64,000 nucleotides of DNA from Shinella sp. XGS7 (GCF_020535565.1 NZ_CP084758.1:4167001-4231000), one strand, 5' to 3'; shown: positions 36,806-47,253, counted from the stretch's first letter. The notes: generated by a model from the sequence alone, not told the origin. Translations and numbers: made by a program.

Positions 36806-37639
36806 CTGTGCATCTGCGTGGACGATCTGGGCCTGCACCCAGGCATCAATGCCGCAGCCCTGGCCCTGGCACGGGCCGGCCGGGTCCAGGCCCTGTCCTG
36901 TATGGTGGGTGCGCCCGCCTGGGACGCGGCGGCAAGAACATTCAGGGAAGAACTGGCGGGCAAGGGGCAGGCTCTGGACATGGGATGGCATCTGGATCTT
37001 AGCGAGCATCCCCTGACCCTGGCCCCGCAGCCGCTCAAGCAGCTGATCCTGCGCAGCCCCCTGCGCCGGCTCGACACGCAAGCCCTGCGCCGCGAGCTGG
37101 CCGCCCAGCTCGATGCCTTCTGCCAGAGCCTGGGCCGCCTGCCCGACTTCGTGGACGGCCACCAGCATGTGCACCAGCTGCCCCAGGTGCGTGAGGCGCT
37201 GATGGACCTGCTGCAGGCGCGCGGCGCCCGCCCCTGGCTGCGCAGCACCCGCCGCGCCGATGAGCCCCTGGGCAGCAAGGCCTGGCTGATCCAGCGTCTG
37301 GGCCAGGCCGGCCTCAGCCGCCTGGCCGCCGCGCAAGGCCTGCCGCAGAACCAGCGCCTGCTGGGCGTCTACGACTTCCAGGGCGACACGGCCCGCTACC
37401 AGGCCCTGCTGCAGGGCTGGCTGGCCCAGGCGCGCAGCGGGGATCTGCTGATGACCCACCCCAGCGCCGCGCCCGACCCGCAAGACCCGATTGGCGCAGC
37501 GCGGCGTCAGGAGTGCGCAGTGCTGAGCGCGCCGGGCTTCGAGGCCCTGTGCCGCGCGCAGGGCCTGCGCCTGGAGCCGCTGAGCCGTAGCCTGGCGCGC
37601 AGCACCGCAACCCCGATCCACCCGGGCATGAACGCATGA
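36806..37639 (+). CDS. ChbG/HpnK (YdjC-like) carbohydrate deacetylase; start unresolved
   Basis: A carbohydrate deacetylase of ~275 aa. The metal-site motifs are seen in CICVDDLGLHPGIN (Asp-Asp near the N-terminus), WHLDLSEHPLTL (His) and DGHQHVHQLPQV (His-x-x-x-His). No ATG, GTG or TTG occurs in frame just before LCICVDD. The CTG at 36806 is used here as a nominal start; the GTG at 36818 would cut off the first strand, and an in-frame GTG ~100 bp upstream would lie inside the divergent gtrA. It is about 25 bp from the gtrA start and overlaps the next gene by 4 bp. It may act on the glycan or lipid made by the adjacent transferases. Confidence 0.8.
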   Translation: MCICVDDLGLHPGINAAALALARAGRVQALSCMVGAPAWDAAARTFREELAGKGQALDMGWHLDLSEHPLTLAPQPLKQLILRSPLRRLDTQALRRELAAQLDAFCQSLGRLPDFVDGHQHVHQLPQVREALMDLLQARGARPWLRSTRRADEPLGSKAWLIQRLGQAGLSRLAAAQGLPQNQRLLGVYDFQGDTARYQALLQGWLAQARSGDLLMTHPSAAPDPQDPIGAARRQECAVLSAPGFEALCRAQGLRLEPLSRSLARSTATPIHPGMNA

Positions 37640-38910
37640 TCCGCCGACACCTCAACCAGATGGGCCAGCGCCTGGGCCCGGGCCTGATCACCGGCGCCGC
37701 GGACGATGATCCCAGCGGCATCGCCACCTACTCCCAGGCCGGCTCGCAGTACGGCTTCGGCCTGGTCTGGACCCTGCTGCTCACCACGCCGCTGATGATA
37801 GGCATCCAGCTGCTCTCGGCCCGCATCGGCTGGGTCACGGGCGAGGGCCTGGGGGCCAATATCGCCAAGGTCTGCCCGGCCTGGCTGGCGCGCCTGCTGG
37901 TGGGCGCGCTGGTGCTGGCCAACACCATCAATATCGCCGCCGACATCGGCGCCATGGCCGAGGCCCTGCGTCTGCTGATGGGCGGCTCGCATCTGCTCTA
38001 TGTGCTGGGCTTCGGCGCACTGTGCATCGTGGGCCAGTTGGGCTTTTCCTACGAGCGCACGGTGCGCATCCTGAAGTGGCTGACCCTGGTGCTGTTTGCC
38101 TACTTCGCCGTGCTGCTGGCCGTGCAGGTGCCCTGGGCGCAGTTCTGGCGCGAATCCCTGCAGCCCTGGCGCTATCTGCCGCCGGGTCTCAAGACCGGCG
38201 ACTACGCTGCCATGGTGGTGGCCGTGCTGGGCACCACCATCAGCCCCTATCTCTTCTTCTGGCAGGCCGCCCAGGAGGCGGAAGACAACTACCGCCGCCC
38301 CGAGGCCGCCCAGCTGCGCGGCCACCCGGCCTACACCGCCGAGCACCTGAGCCGCATCCAGCAGGACACCTATGTGGGCATGCTGTTCTCCAATGCCATC
38401 GCCCTGTGCATCGTGGTGGCCACGGCCGTGACCCTGCACCAGCACGGCATGGTGGAGATTCAGACCGCCACCCAGGCCGCCGAGGCCCTGCGCCCCGTGG
38501 CGGGCGACTTCGCCTTCGCCCTCTTCGCCCTGGGCCTGATCGGCACCGGCCTGCTGGCCGTGCCGGTGCTGGCCGGCTCGGCCGCCTATGCCTGCAGCGA
38601 GGTGCTGGGCTGGAAGCGCGGTTTCACCCACGGCTTTCGTGAGGCGCGCGGCTTCTACGGCATCATCGCCGCCGCCACCGCCCTGGGCACGCTGATGAGC
38701 GTGTTCGAGCTCGATCCCATACGCGCCCTGGTCTGGAGCGCCGTGGTCAACGGCGTGATCTCCGCCCCCATCATGGCCGCCATGATGTGGATCGGCCAGT
38801 CGCCCGCCCTGATGGGCGAGCTCACGATGAGCCGCCGCCACCGCTGGCTGGGCTGGACCGCCACCGCGGTGATGGCCGTGGCGGTGATCGTGATGTTCGT
38901 GACAGCCTGA
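37636..38910 (+). CDS. Nramp-family divalent metal transporter
   Basis: A 424-aa inner-membrane protein with about 11 helices. Helix 1 has the family metal motif as GAADDDPSGIATYSQAG. Other Nramp-type segments are VLANTINIAADIGAMAEALR and ISPYLFFWQAAQEAED. Helix 6 reads LAVPVLAGSAAYACSE and lacks the Met-Pro-His of manganese/iron-type Nramps, so this is a divergent subgroup that may carry another ion such as magnesium. That inference rests on the motif only. Its ATG overlaps the deacetylase stop (ATGA), so the two are coupled. Confidence 0.88.
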   Translation: MIRRHLNQMGQRLGPGLITGAADDDPSGIATYSQAGSQYGFGLVWTLLLTTPLMIGIQLLSARIGWVTGEGLGANIAKVCPAWLARLLVGALVLANTINIAADIGAMAEALRLLMGGSHLLYVLGFGALCIVGQLGFSYERTVRILKWLTLVLFAYFAVLLAVQVPWAQFWRESLQPWRYLPPGLKTGDYAAMVVAVLGTTISPYLFFWQAAQEAEDNYRRPEAAQLRGHPAYTAEHLSRIQQDTYVGMLFSNAIALCIVVATAVTLHQHGMVEIQTATQAAEALRPVAGDFAFALFALGLIGTGLLAVPVLAGSAAYACSEVLGWKRGFTHGFREARGFYGIIAAATALGTLMSVFELDPIRALVWSAVVNGVISAPIMAAMMWIGQSPALMGELTMSRRHRWLGWTATAVMAVAVIVMFVTA

Positions 38911-38947
38911 GCAGACCAGCCCTCGCGCCGCCCGTCGGCGGAAGCAA

Positions 38948-38979
38948 CAAAAAAGCCCCGCTGCTTGCGCAGCGGGGCT
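38948..38979 (-). terminator. Intrinsic terminator of the tRNA-Ser gene
   Basis: AGCCCCGCTGC (38954-38964) pairs with GCAGCGGGGCT (38969-38979) across a 4-nt loop. On the minus strand the stem is followed by a run of six T, 5 nt after the tRNA 3' end. It may also help end the Nramp transcript coming the other way. Confidence 0.85.
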
Positions 38980-38983
38980 AGTC

Positions 38984-39073
38984 TGGCGGAGAGGGGGGAT
39001 TCGAACCCCCGGTACGGGGATACCGTACGCCTGATTTCGAGTCAGGTACATTCAACCACTCTGCCACCTCTCC
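38984..39073 (-). tRNA. tRNA-Ser (anticodon CGA)
   Basis: The minus strand folds into a class II tRNA with a long variable arm. The acceptor stem is GGAGAGG paired with CCTCTCC, the discriminator is G and CCA is encoded. The anticodon stem CCTGA/TCAGG encloses loop CTCGAAA, giving anticodon CGA for TCG codons. The T arm has GGTTCGAATCC. The variable arm is GCGTACGGTATCCCCGTAC-like. Confidence 0.97.
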
Positions 39074-39115
39074 TGAATACGGTGCCCGCGTGGTTGTGTG
39101 CGAGTTGAGCCCGCT

Positions 39116-39144
39116 AGTATAGCGCAAAGTTCAGGGCTGTCCAG
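39116..39144 (-). promoter_or_regulatory. Promoter of tRNA-Ser(CGA)
   Basis: On the minus strand CTGGAC (39139-39144) and TATACT (39116-39121) are 17 bp apart, and the -10 box is ~43 bp before the tRNA 5' end. The IS element begins ~55 bp upstream of the -35 box. Confidence 0.55.
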
Positions 39145-39198
39145 ATTCTCTGTGATCCTGCGAGGGCATGAGCTGCGCGTTGTGCGGGCGCTGACTAG

Positions 39199-40019
39199 GG
39201 CCTGTTAACACAAACGCAATCCATCAGCGATCAGAGCGAAGCTGATGAAGGCGGTGAACATGATGTCGAGCTTTTTGAAGCGAGAGAAGATTCGGCGATA
39301 GCCCTTGAGGCGCCTGAACAGGCGCTCGACCTCGTTGCGGCGCTTGTACATCTCCCGGTCGTACTCCCAGGGCTCGATGCGCGTGCTCAGGGGCGGCACG
39401 ACAGGGATGAATCCCAGGTCGAGTGCCAATTGGCGAGTTTCGTTGCCCTCGTAGGCGCGATCCATCAGCAAATGCAAGGGCCGATTGGGGCTGCCTAGCC
39501 GCTTGAGCAGAGTCCGCCCCTCGGGCGCATCGTGCGCCTGCCCTGGCGACAGCGAGAAGGTTATGGCCGTGCGCGCGTCCGCCGCGACGAAGTGGATCTT
39601 GGTGTTCCACCCGCCACGGGACTTGCCGATAGCTTGCGGACCGTTTTTTTTGGTGCGCCGGTGCCATCGGGATGAACCTTCACGCTGGTGCTGTCCAACG
39701 ACACCGCTTCGATCTTGATCTGCACGACCTGCGCCTGCTGCAGTTGCTCGAAGGCCCGGTCCAGCACGCCCGACTTCGCCCAGCGGCTCATGCGCGTGTA
39801 GATCGTGTGCCAGTTGCCGAAGCGCTTGGGCAAGCCACGCCACTTGCAGCCGTGCTCGGCGACGTAGAGGATGGCATTCAACACCTGCAGATTGGACAGA
39901 CTGACGTTGCCGCGCTGCAGCGGCAAGCAGTGCTCGATCTGCGCGAATTGGGCTGCTGTGATCTCCATGCACTCACTGTCGCAGCCCATTTGCCTCGGCG
40001 CAATTAGTGTTAACAGGCC
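39199..40019 (-). mobile_element. IS5-family insertion sequence (IS427-like), intact
   Basis: An ~821-bp element with perfect terminal inverted repeats GGCCTGTTAACAC (39199-39211 and 40007-40019) flanked by a CTAG duplication (39195-39198 and 40020-40023), the YTAR-type target of IS5 relatives. Reading the ends as GGGCC with a 2-bp TA duplication is an alternative. One transposase is encoded in two overlapping frames joined at an A8 run. Both ends and the target duplication are preserved, which suggests recent insertion. It lies between tRNA-Ser and the chemoreceptor gene. Confidence 0.92.
39205..39968 (-). CDS. IS5-family transposase (OrfAB, programmed -1 frameshift)
   Basis: OrfA runs from 39968 to 39561 (MEITAAQFAQIEHCLPLQRG at the start, a DUF4096-type DNA-binding region) and carries the first catalytic Asp in AVSLDSTSVKVH. 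OrfB continues in the -1 frame to 39205 with the second Asp in LLMDRAYEGNETR and the catalytic Glu in RRNEVERLFRRLKGYRRIFSR. The frames meet at eight consecutive A on the coding strand (39644-39651), where CCA AAA AAA ACG shifts to ACC AAA AAA AAC. This is the standard slippery site for making the fused DDE transposase. No other disruption is seen. Confidence 0.9.
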
Positions 40020-40180
40020 CTAGTCTGTCCAATCAGGCCCCGCCAGACGGCCGCGAGGGCATCAGGGCGGAACCGCGAAGGGCTCGCCAGGCTCTCTTCA
40101 GGGATGACTCTCGGCCCGGAACGCGCCCCGCAACGCATGGGGCCAACCGGCCCCCACACCGGACATGGGAGCGTTGCGAG

Positions 40181-41740
40181 ATGAACCTGAGAAATTTGAA
40201 GATCGGCGCCCGCCTGGGCGGTGGCTTTGCTCTGCTCCTGCTGCTGCTGAGCGTGGTGGTGGCCCTGGGCGTGATCGAGGTCGGGCAGACCAACCGCCAC
40301 GTGGAATTCTTCGCGATCAATATCGTGCCCTCGCTCAAGGAAGTGGACCAGCTGCGCGCCTCCACCCAGGACCTGCGACGCTTCGAGAGCCAGCACCTGC
40401 TGATGAACACCGGGCGGGAGATGGAAGAGGTGGAAGCGAGCATCGCCCGCAGCCAGGCAGCCATCGCGGCCGGGCTCAAGCGCTACGAAGCCTTGGTGGC
40501 CGATGGCCAGGATCGCAAGAATCTCGACGCCTATCGCGAGGCCGTCACGCGCTATATGGCCATCTGGGCACGGCTGGGGCCGATCTCGCGCGAGGCGGCC
40601 CAGGACCACAACAAACTCGAGGCGGCCAAGAAGCTGCTGCTGGGCGAGTCACGCAGCGTCTATGGCGAGGTGAGCAAGGCCCTGGATGCTTTGTGGGAGC
40701 ACAACGACCAGCTGACCCGCACCGGCACCCTGGACGCCGCCGCCGGCTACCGCACGGCCCTGTGGCTGATGGGTGCCATGACCCTGGTGGCGGTGCTGGC
40801 GGGCGCTCTGTGTGCGCTCTGGATCACCCAGTCCATCACCCGGCCCATGGCCGAGGCGGTGCAGGTGGCGGACCGCATCGGTGCGGGCGATCTGAGCTCG
40901 CGCATCGATGTCAGATCGCGGGATGAAACCGGACAGCTGCTGGCCGCACTCAAGCGCATGAACGATGGCCTGGTGGCCATCGTCACCCAGGTGCGCAACA
41001 GCTCGGACTCGATTGCCACCGGCTCCACCCAGATCGCCACCGGCAACGCCGACCTGAGCCAGCGCACCGAGGAGCAGGCCAGCAATCTGCAGCAGACCGC
41101 GGCCTCGATGGAGGAGCTGACCGCCACGGTGCGCCAGAACGCCGACACCGCCCGCCAGGCCAGCCAGATGGCCAGCAGCGCCTCGGGCGTGGCCAGCCAG
41201 GGCGGCCAGGTGGTAGGACAAGTGGTGTCCACCATGGAGGAGATCACGGCCTCCAGCCGCCGCATCAACGACATCATCGGCGTGATCGACGGCATCGCCT
41301 TCCAGACCAATATCCTGGCCCTGAACGCCGCGGTAGAGGCGGCGCGAGCCGGCGAACAGGGACGCGGTTTCGCGGTCGTGGCCGGCGAGGTGCGCTCGCT
41401 GGCCCAGCGCTCGGCCACGGCAGCGCGCGAGATCAAGAGCCTGATCGGGGTCAGCGTGGAGCGGGTCGAGACCGGTGCCCGCCTGTGCGACGAGGCCGGC
41501 CGCACCATGGGCGAAATCGTGGCCCAGGTGCAGCGGGTGACGGATCTGATCGGCGAGATCAGCGCCGCCAGCTCCGAGCAGAGCAAGGGCATTGGTCAGG
41601 TGGGCGACGCGGTGCAACAGCTCGATCAGGTCACACAGCAGAACGCGGCCCTGGTCGAGGAGTCCGCCGCCGCAGCCGAGAGCCTGAAGCACCAGGCGGC
41701 CCAGCTGGCTCAGACGGTGTCTCAGTTCAAGCTGGCCTGA
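40181..41740 (+). CDS. Methyl-accepting chemotaxis protein
   Basis: A 519-aa chemoreceptor with an N-terminal membrane helix (~12-30), a ~150-residue periplasmic four-helix-bundle ligand domain, a second membrane helix (~188-210, TALWLMGAMTLVAVLAGALC), a HAMP domain (ITRPMAEAVQVADRIGAGDL) and a long cytoplasmic coiled coil. The hairpin tip is IGVIDGIAFQTNILALNAAV and the next block is EAARAGEQGRGFAVVAGEVR. The C-terminus (QTVSQFKLA) lacks a CheR-tethering pentapeptide. The ATG at 40181 is chosen because it starts at the first membrane helix; the open frame runs into the IS end. The IS lies 160 bp upstream and may have displaced its promoter. Confidence 0.93.
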   Translation: MNLRNLKIGARLGGGFALLLLLLSVVVALGVIEVGQTNRHVEFFAINIVPSLKEVDQLRASTQDLRRFESQHLLMNTGREMEEVEASIARSQAAIAAGLKRYEALVADGQDRKNLDAYREAVTRYMAIWARLGPISREAAQDHNKLEAAKKLLLGESRSVYGEVSKALDALWEHNDQLTRTGTLDAAAGYRTALWLMGAMTLVAVLAGALCALWITQSITRPMAEAVQVADRIGAGDLSSRIDVRSRDETGQLLAALKRMNDGLVAIVTQVRNSSDSIATGSTQIATGNADLSQRTEEQASNLQQTAASMEELTATVRQNADTARQASQMASSASGVASQGGQVVGQVVSTMEEITASSRRINDIIGVIDGIAFQTNILALNAAVEAARAGEQGRGFAVVAGEVRSLAQRSATAAREIKSLIGVSVERVETGARLCDEAGRTMGEIVAQVQRVTDLIGEISAASSEQSKGIGQVGDAVQQLDQVTQQNAALVEESAAAAESLKHQAAQLAQTVSQFKLA

Positions 41741-41753
41741 GCCCCTCCCACAT

Positions 41754-41781
41754 GAAAAAGGGCGGCCACCGGGCCGCCCTT
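41754..41781. terminator. Intrinsic terminator between the MCP gene and serS
   Basis: AAGGGCGGCC (41758-41767) pairs with GGCCGCCCTT (41772-41781) with a 4-nt loop. On the minus strand a run of T follows, so it mainly ends serS transcripts. On the plus strand only TTCGCGCTTTT follows. Confidence 0.75.
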
Positions 41782-41808
41782 CGCGCTTTTGCAGGATCCC
41801 GAGAAGGC

Positions 41809-43179
<1,371 letters not shown>

Positions 43180-43193
43180 TCAGAGCGCCGGCT

Positions 43194-44168
43194 TCAAGAT
43201 CGGGAGGAACTCACTTCGGCCATGGACTTGTCGCCCAGGCCCAGCGGCAGGGGGAAGCGCACATGCTCCTCCACGCCCGGCAGGCTGCGCACGCTGGTGG
43301 CGCCCAGGGCGCGCAGGCGCGCGATCACGGCCTGCACCAGCACATCGGGCGCTGAGGCGCCGGCGGTCAGGCCCACGCGGGCCCGGCCCTCGAACCACTC
43401 GGCCTTCAGGTCTTCGGCCGCGTCCACCATATGGCCCGGCGTGCCCAGGCGCTCGGCCAGCTCGCGCAGGCGGTTGCTGTTGGAGCTGGTCGGGCTGCCC
43501 ACCACCACCACCACGTCCACCTGGGGGGCCAGCACCTTGACCGCGTCCTGGCGGTTCTGGGTGGCGTAGCAGATGTCCTGCTTCTTGGGCTCGCGCACCT
43601 GCGGGAAATGCTGCTTCACGGCCGCCAGGATCTCGGCCGCATCGTCCACGCTCAGCGTGGTCTGGGTCACGACAGCCAACCTGCTCGGGTCCTTGACGCG
43701 CACATGGGGCACGTCCGAGGCTTCCTCCACCAAGTAGATGCCATCGCTGAGCTGGCCCATGGTGCCTTCCACCTCGGGATGGCCCTTGTGGCCGATCATG
43801 ATGAACTCATAACCTTCCTTGCGCAGCTTGGCCACCTCCACATGCACCTTGGTCACCAGGGGGCAGGTGGCATCGAAGACATTGAAGCCGCGCTCGGCCG
43901 CCTCGCGGCGCACGGCCTGGCTGACGCCATGGGCGCTGAACACCAGGGTGGCGCCGGGCGGCACCTCGGCCAGGTCCTCGATGAAGATGGCGCCGCGCGA
44001 CTTCAGATCGTTCACGACATAGCGGTTGTGCACGATCTCGTGGCGCACATAGACCGGCGCGCCATAGGCCTTCAGCGCCAGCACGACGATCTGGATGGCG
44101 CGGTCGACGCCGGCGCAAAAACCGCGCGGTTCGGCCAGCAGCACTTCCTGGGTCACGGCACCCGTCAT
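43194..44168 (-). CDS. ispH: 4-hydroxy-3-methylbut-2-enyl diphosphate reductase
   Basis: Last enzyme of the MEP isoprenoid pathway, a [4Fe-4S] enzyme making IPP and DMAPP from HMBPP. The 324-aa protein carries the three cluster cysteines in [26 protein letters not shown] and [11 protein letters not shown], the conserved His in HEIVHN and in [10 protein letters not shown], and [15 protein letters not shown] for diphosphate binding. The ATG at 44168 overlaps the TGA of the upstream FKBP gene (TGATG); a GTG one codon earlier is less likely. Confidence 0.97.
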   Translation of the reverse strand: MTGAVTQEVLLAEPRGFCAGVDRAIQIVVLALKAYGAPVYVRHEIVHNRYVVNDLKSRGAIFIEDLAEVPPGATLVFSAHGVSQAVRREAAERGFNVFDATCPLVTKVHVEVAKLRKEGYEFIMIGHKGHPEVEGTMGQLSDGIYLVEEASDVPHVRVKDPSRLAVVTQTTLSVDDAAEILAAVKQHFPQVREPKKQDICYATQNRQDAVKVLAPQVDVVVVVGSPTSSNSNRLRELAERLGTPGHMVDAAEDLKAEWFEGRARVGLTAGASAPDVLVQAVIARLRALGATSVRSLPGVEEHVRFPLPLGLGDKSMAEVSSSRS

Positions 44169-44617
44169 CACAGCACTCCGATCACTTGCACTTCAAAGCT
44201 CACCGGCTGGCCGGCCAGCGGGTGGTTGAAATCAAACAGCAGCCAGTCCTCGCCCAGCTCGCGCACCAGGCCGGCATAGCTGCCCTGCCCGTCCGGCGTG
44301 GGGAACTGCACCACGTCGCCGACGTGGTACTGCTCGTCCGGGTCGCCCAGCTGGCGCAGCAGCGAGAGCTTGACGCGCTGTAGCATCTCCGGATTGCGCT
44401 CGCCGAAGGCCTCGCCAGGAGCCAGCTCGAAGCGGGTGCGGCTGCCCTCGGGCAGGCCGATCAGCCGGGCCTCGATGGCCGGCGCCAGCTCGCCCGTGCC
44501 CAGGGACAGGGTGGCGGGCTTGTCATTGAAAGTATTGACCAGGTCCGCGCCATCCGGCCCCGAGAGGCGGTAGTGCAGGGTCAGGAAGGATCCGGCCTGG
44601 ATGAGATTCTGGGTCAT
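44168..44617 (-). CDS. FKBP-type peptidyl-prolyl isomerase, SlpA type
   Basis: A 149-aa SlyD/SlpA-like prolyl isomerase and chaperone. It has [38 protein letters not shown] and the inserted-in-flap region with [12 protein letters not shown], then [19 protein letters not shown], which are the landmarks of SlpA. It has no His-rich tail. Directly upstream of ispH and translationally coupled to it, an arrangement common in proteobacteria. On the minus strand TAAAAT at 44641-44646, 24 bp before the start, is a likely -10 box. Confidence 0.92.
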   Translation of the reverse strand: MTQNLIQAGSFLTLHYRLSGPDGADLVNTFNDKPATLSLGTGELAPAIEARLIGLPEGSRTRFELAPGEAFGERNPEMLQRVKLSLLRQLGDPDEQYHVGDVVQFPTPDGQGSYAGLVRELGEDWLLFDFNHPLAGQPVSFEVQVIGVL

Positions 44618-44696
44618 GGTTTGTTCGCTAGACTGCGCGGATTTTAAGGCCCAGGCCTTGACCCTTCTTCCGTCCCCTGCCCCGCGCCCTTCCGCC

Positions 44697-45371
44697 ATGC
44701 CGCTCGACCACCTGCCGCCCGAGGCCCGACCGCGCGAAAAGCTGCTGGCGCGCGGCCCCGCCGCCCTGGCCGACGCCGAGCTGCTGGCCCTGCTGCTGCG
44801 CACCGGCACGGCCCAGCGCCCGGTGCTGCAGCTGGCCCAGGACCTGCTGGACGGCTTTGGCGGCTGGCCGGGCCTGCTGCACGCCCAGGTGGCCGATCTG
44901 GCCCGCGTCAAGGGCCTGGGGCCGGCCAAGCAGGCCGAGATCGCCGCCCTGCTGGAGATCGCCCGGCGCTCCCTGCGGGCCGAGCTGGCCCAGCGCCCCG
45001 TCTTCGACTCGCCGGACGCCGTCAAGCAGTTCCTGCGCCTGCAGCTGGACGGCCATGGGCACGAGGTCTTTGCCGTGCTCTTTCTCGACGCCCAGCATCG
45101 CCTGATCGCCCTGGAGGAGATGTTCCAGGGCACGCTCACCCAGACCTCGGTCTACCCGCGGGAGGTCGTCAAGCGCGCCCTGGCCCTGGGGGCCGCGGCC
45201 GTGATCCTGGCGCACAACCACCCCTCGGGCGTGGCCGAGCCCTCGCGGGCCGACGCCCAGCTCACCGAGGCCCTGAGCAAGGCCCTGGCCCTGGTGGATG
45301 TGCGGGTGCTGGACCATCTGGTGATCGGCGCGGGCGAGCCCGTCTCCCTGGCTGAGCGGGGGCTGATGTGA
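44697..45371 (+). CDS. radC: RadC family (JAB/MPN-domain) protein
   Basis: A 224-aa protein with an N-terminal helix-hairpin-helix region (~15-95, [20 protein letters not shown]) and a C-terminal JAB1/MPN metalloprotease-like domain (~100-224). The latter has the metal motif as [17 protein letters not shown] and the Glu in [12 protein letters not shown]. The ATG at 44697 ([17 protein letters not shown]) is the usual RadC beginning. The cellular role is unsettled despite the name. It overlaps the Smr gene by 4 bp (GTGA). Confidence 0.94.
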   Translation: MPLDHLPPEARPREKLLARGPAALADAELLALLLRTGTAQRPVLQLAQDLLDGFGGWPGLLHAQVADLARVKGLGPAKQAEIAALLEIARRSLRAELAQRPVFDSPDAVKQFLRLQLDGHGHEVFAVLFLDAQHRLIALEEMFQGTLTQTSVYPREVVKRALALGAAAVILAHNHPSGVAEPSRADAQLTEALSKALALVDVRVLDHLVIGAGEPVSLAERGLM

Positions 45372-46021
45372 ACGCCAAGCTGCGCCTGTCCAGCATGCAG
45401 GACCTCAAGGCCTTGCAGCGCGAGCTGCAGCTGGCCCGCCGCCTGGCCGAGGAAGAGGCCGAGCGCCGTGCCGCCCAGGCCCGGCTGCTGGAGCAGGAGC
45501 AGCGCGCCTTCGAGCTGGCCGTAGGCGCGGTGACGGCCCTCAAGCCCCAGCACCGCGAGCGCGTGGAGCACCAGCGTCCCCTGCCCGCGCCCGAACCCCT
45601 GCAGCGCGAAGCCGACGAGCGTGCCGCCCTGCTGCAGGCCCTCTCGGACGACTTCGATGTGGACTCCCTGCTGGAGACCGACGAGACCCTCTCCTTCCGC
45701 CGTCCTGAGATCGGGCCGGACACCGTGAGGAAGCTGCGCCGCGGTCACTGGGCCCTGCAGGCCCAGATCGATCTGCACGGTCTGCGCCGCGATCAGGCCC
45801 GCGAGGCGCTGGGGGGCTTCATTGCAGACAGTGCCAAGCGCGGCCTGCGCTGCGTGCGCGTGGTGCATGGCAAGGGCAATGGCTCGCCGGGCCGCGAGCC
45901 CGTGCTCAAGAGCCGGGTGCGACGCTGGCTGGTGCAGAAGGCCGAGGTGCTGGCCTTTGTGCAGGCCCGCGCCAGCGACGGCGGCAGCGGCGCGCTGATG
46001 GTGCTGCTGCAGCCGCTCTGA
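45368..46021 (+). CDS. Smr/MutS2-domain protein
   Basis: A 217-aa protein. Residues ~10-75 are a charged helical or coiled-coil stretch, and residues ~140-217 form an Smr domain with the catalytic-type motifs [15 protein letters not shown] and [14 protein letters not shown]. Such SmrA-like proteins are DNA- or RNA-nicking endonucleases. It starts with GTG at 45368 overlapping the radC stop, so the pair is coupled. The upstream helical part is typical of the proteobacterial SmrA group. Confidence 0.9.
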   Translation: MNAKLRLSSMQDLKALQRELQLARRLAEEEAERRAAQARLLEQEQRAFELAVGAVTALKPQHRERVEHQRPLPAPEPLQREADERAALLQALSDDFDVDSLLETDETLSFRRPEIGPDTVRKLRRGHWALQAQIDLHGLRRDQAREALGGFIADSAKRGLRCVRVVHGKGNGSPGREPVLKSRVRRWLVQKAEVLAFVQARASDGGSGALMVLLQPL

Positions 46022-46031
46022 GCCTGGGGGC

Positions 46032-46445
46032 TCAGACGTTGCGCATCCAGTCGGCCGTGCCCATGAAGGATTCGCTCAGGCGGCGCTGCAGCTCGGGGTC
46101 GAGCTCGCACTCCGCCATGGCCTGCATCATGCAGGCCATCCACTGGTCGCGCTCGGCGATGCCGATGCGAAACGGCATGTGCCGCGCGCGCAGCCGCGGG
46201 TGACCGAAGCGCTCGACGAAATAGTCGGGGCCGCCGAGCCAGCCGCAGAGAAACCAGAAGAGCTTGTCGCGCGAGCCCTCGGTGCTGCTGGGATGCAGGG
46301 CCCGCAGCTGGGCATAGCCCGGCTCCAGGTCCATCAGATCGTAGAAACGGTCCACCAGGGCGCGCACCGCGGCCTCGCCGCCCACCCATTCATAGGCCGT
46401 GGTGACACCGGCCGGCGCGCCGGTCTTGCTGTCCTGCTGGGTCAT
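46032..46445 (-). CDS. Group II truncated haemoglobin
   Basis: A 137-aa haem-binding globin of the trHbO class. The family pattern is seen in YEWVGGEAAVRALVDRFYDLM, FLCGWLGGPDYFVERFGHPRLR, and RHMPFRIGIAERDQWMACM, with the proximal His in HPRLRARHMPF and the Trp at the G8 position (DQWMACM). It is probably involved in oxygen, NO or peroxide chemistry. It lies 13 bp downstream of the FlhG-like gene on the same strand and may be co-transcribed with it. Confidence 0.92.
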   Translation of the reverse strand: MTQQDSKTGAPAGVTTAYEWVGGEAAVRALVDRFYDLMDLEPGYAQLRALHPSSTEGSRDKLFWFLCGWLGGPDYFVERFGHPRLRARHMPFRIGIAERDQWMACMMQAMAECELDPELQRRLSESFMGTADWMRNV

Positions 46446-46458
46446 GGCGAACGCGGAC

Positions 46459-47253
46459 TCAGCTCAGCAGGCGGGCCGCCAGGGCCTTGATGCCCTGGGC
46501 GGCGTCGCTGCCCGGGTAATGCTCCAGCAGCAGATGGCGCTTGAGCACGGCCTGGCGCACCGCCACATCGGAGCGCACCTCGCCCAGCAGGTCGAGCCGG
46601 AAGGCCTGGCCCGAGCCCACAAAGCGCTGCAGCACCTGCTGCAGCTGGCCGCAGATCAGCTTGCCCTCGCCCGGTCGGCCGGCCTGGTTGACCAGCAGGC
46701 CCACCTGGCGCCGCCCCTGCTGGGTGGCCAGCACCTTGATGGTGGCGTAGGCATCGGTCAGCGAGGTGGGTTCGGGGGTGGCCACGACCAGCACGTCCTG
46801 GGCCATGGCCACGACAAACAGCACCACGTCCGAGATGCCGGCGCCGGTGTCCAGCAGCACCCAGTCAAAGCGCGGCTTGACCTGCTCCAGGATGCTCAGC
46901 AGCTTGTCGCGCACCTCGGGCGTGAGGCGGGAATACTCCACCATGCCCGAGCCGGCCAGCAGCACCGAGAAGCCACCCGGCGCGGGCAGGATGGCCTGGT
47001 CCAGCGTGGCCTTGTCGGTGAAAACATCGTGCAGGGTCAGCTTGGGGTGCAGGTTCAGCACCACATCGAGATTGGCCAGACCCAGATCGGCATCCAGCAC
47101 CAGCACGCGCTGGCCCTGGGCCGCCAGGGCGGCGGCCAGATTGGCCGTGACAAAGGTCTTGCCCACGCCTCCCTTGCCACTGGTGACGGCAATCGTGCGG
47201 GCGCCCGCACGCGGCCGCGCGGGAGATGCAGCAGGAGCAGGTGTTGTACTCAT
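46459..47253 (-). CDS. flhG: MinD/ParA-family ATPase, FlhG (FleN)-like
   Basis: A 264-aa P-loop ATPase that, in this family, limits flagellar number and placement. The deviant Walker A is TSGKGGVGKTFVTANLAAAL, the switch I Asp is in LVLDADLGLANLDVVLNL, Walker B is in FDWVLLDTGAGIS, and VVATPEPTSLTDAYATIKVL is FlhG-like. A C-terminal amphipathic membrane helix typical of MinD is not obvious. There is no FlhF gene next to it here; instead its ATG overlaps the stop of a diguanylate cyclase gene. A general MinD/ParA role remains possible. Confidence 0.82.
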   Translation of the reverse strand: MSTTPAPAASPARPRAGARTIAVTSGKGGVGKTFVTANLAAALAAQGQRVLVLDADLGLANLDVVLNLHPKLTLHDVFTDKATLDQAILPAPGGFSVLLAGSGMVEYSRLTPEVRDKLLSILEQVKPRFDWVLLDTGAGISDVVLFVVAMAQDVLVVATPEPTSLTDAYATIKVLATQQGRRQVGLLVNQAGRPGEGKLICGQLQQVLQRFVGSGQAFRLDLLGEVRSDVAVRQAVLKRHLLLEHYPGSDAAQGIKALAARLLS

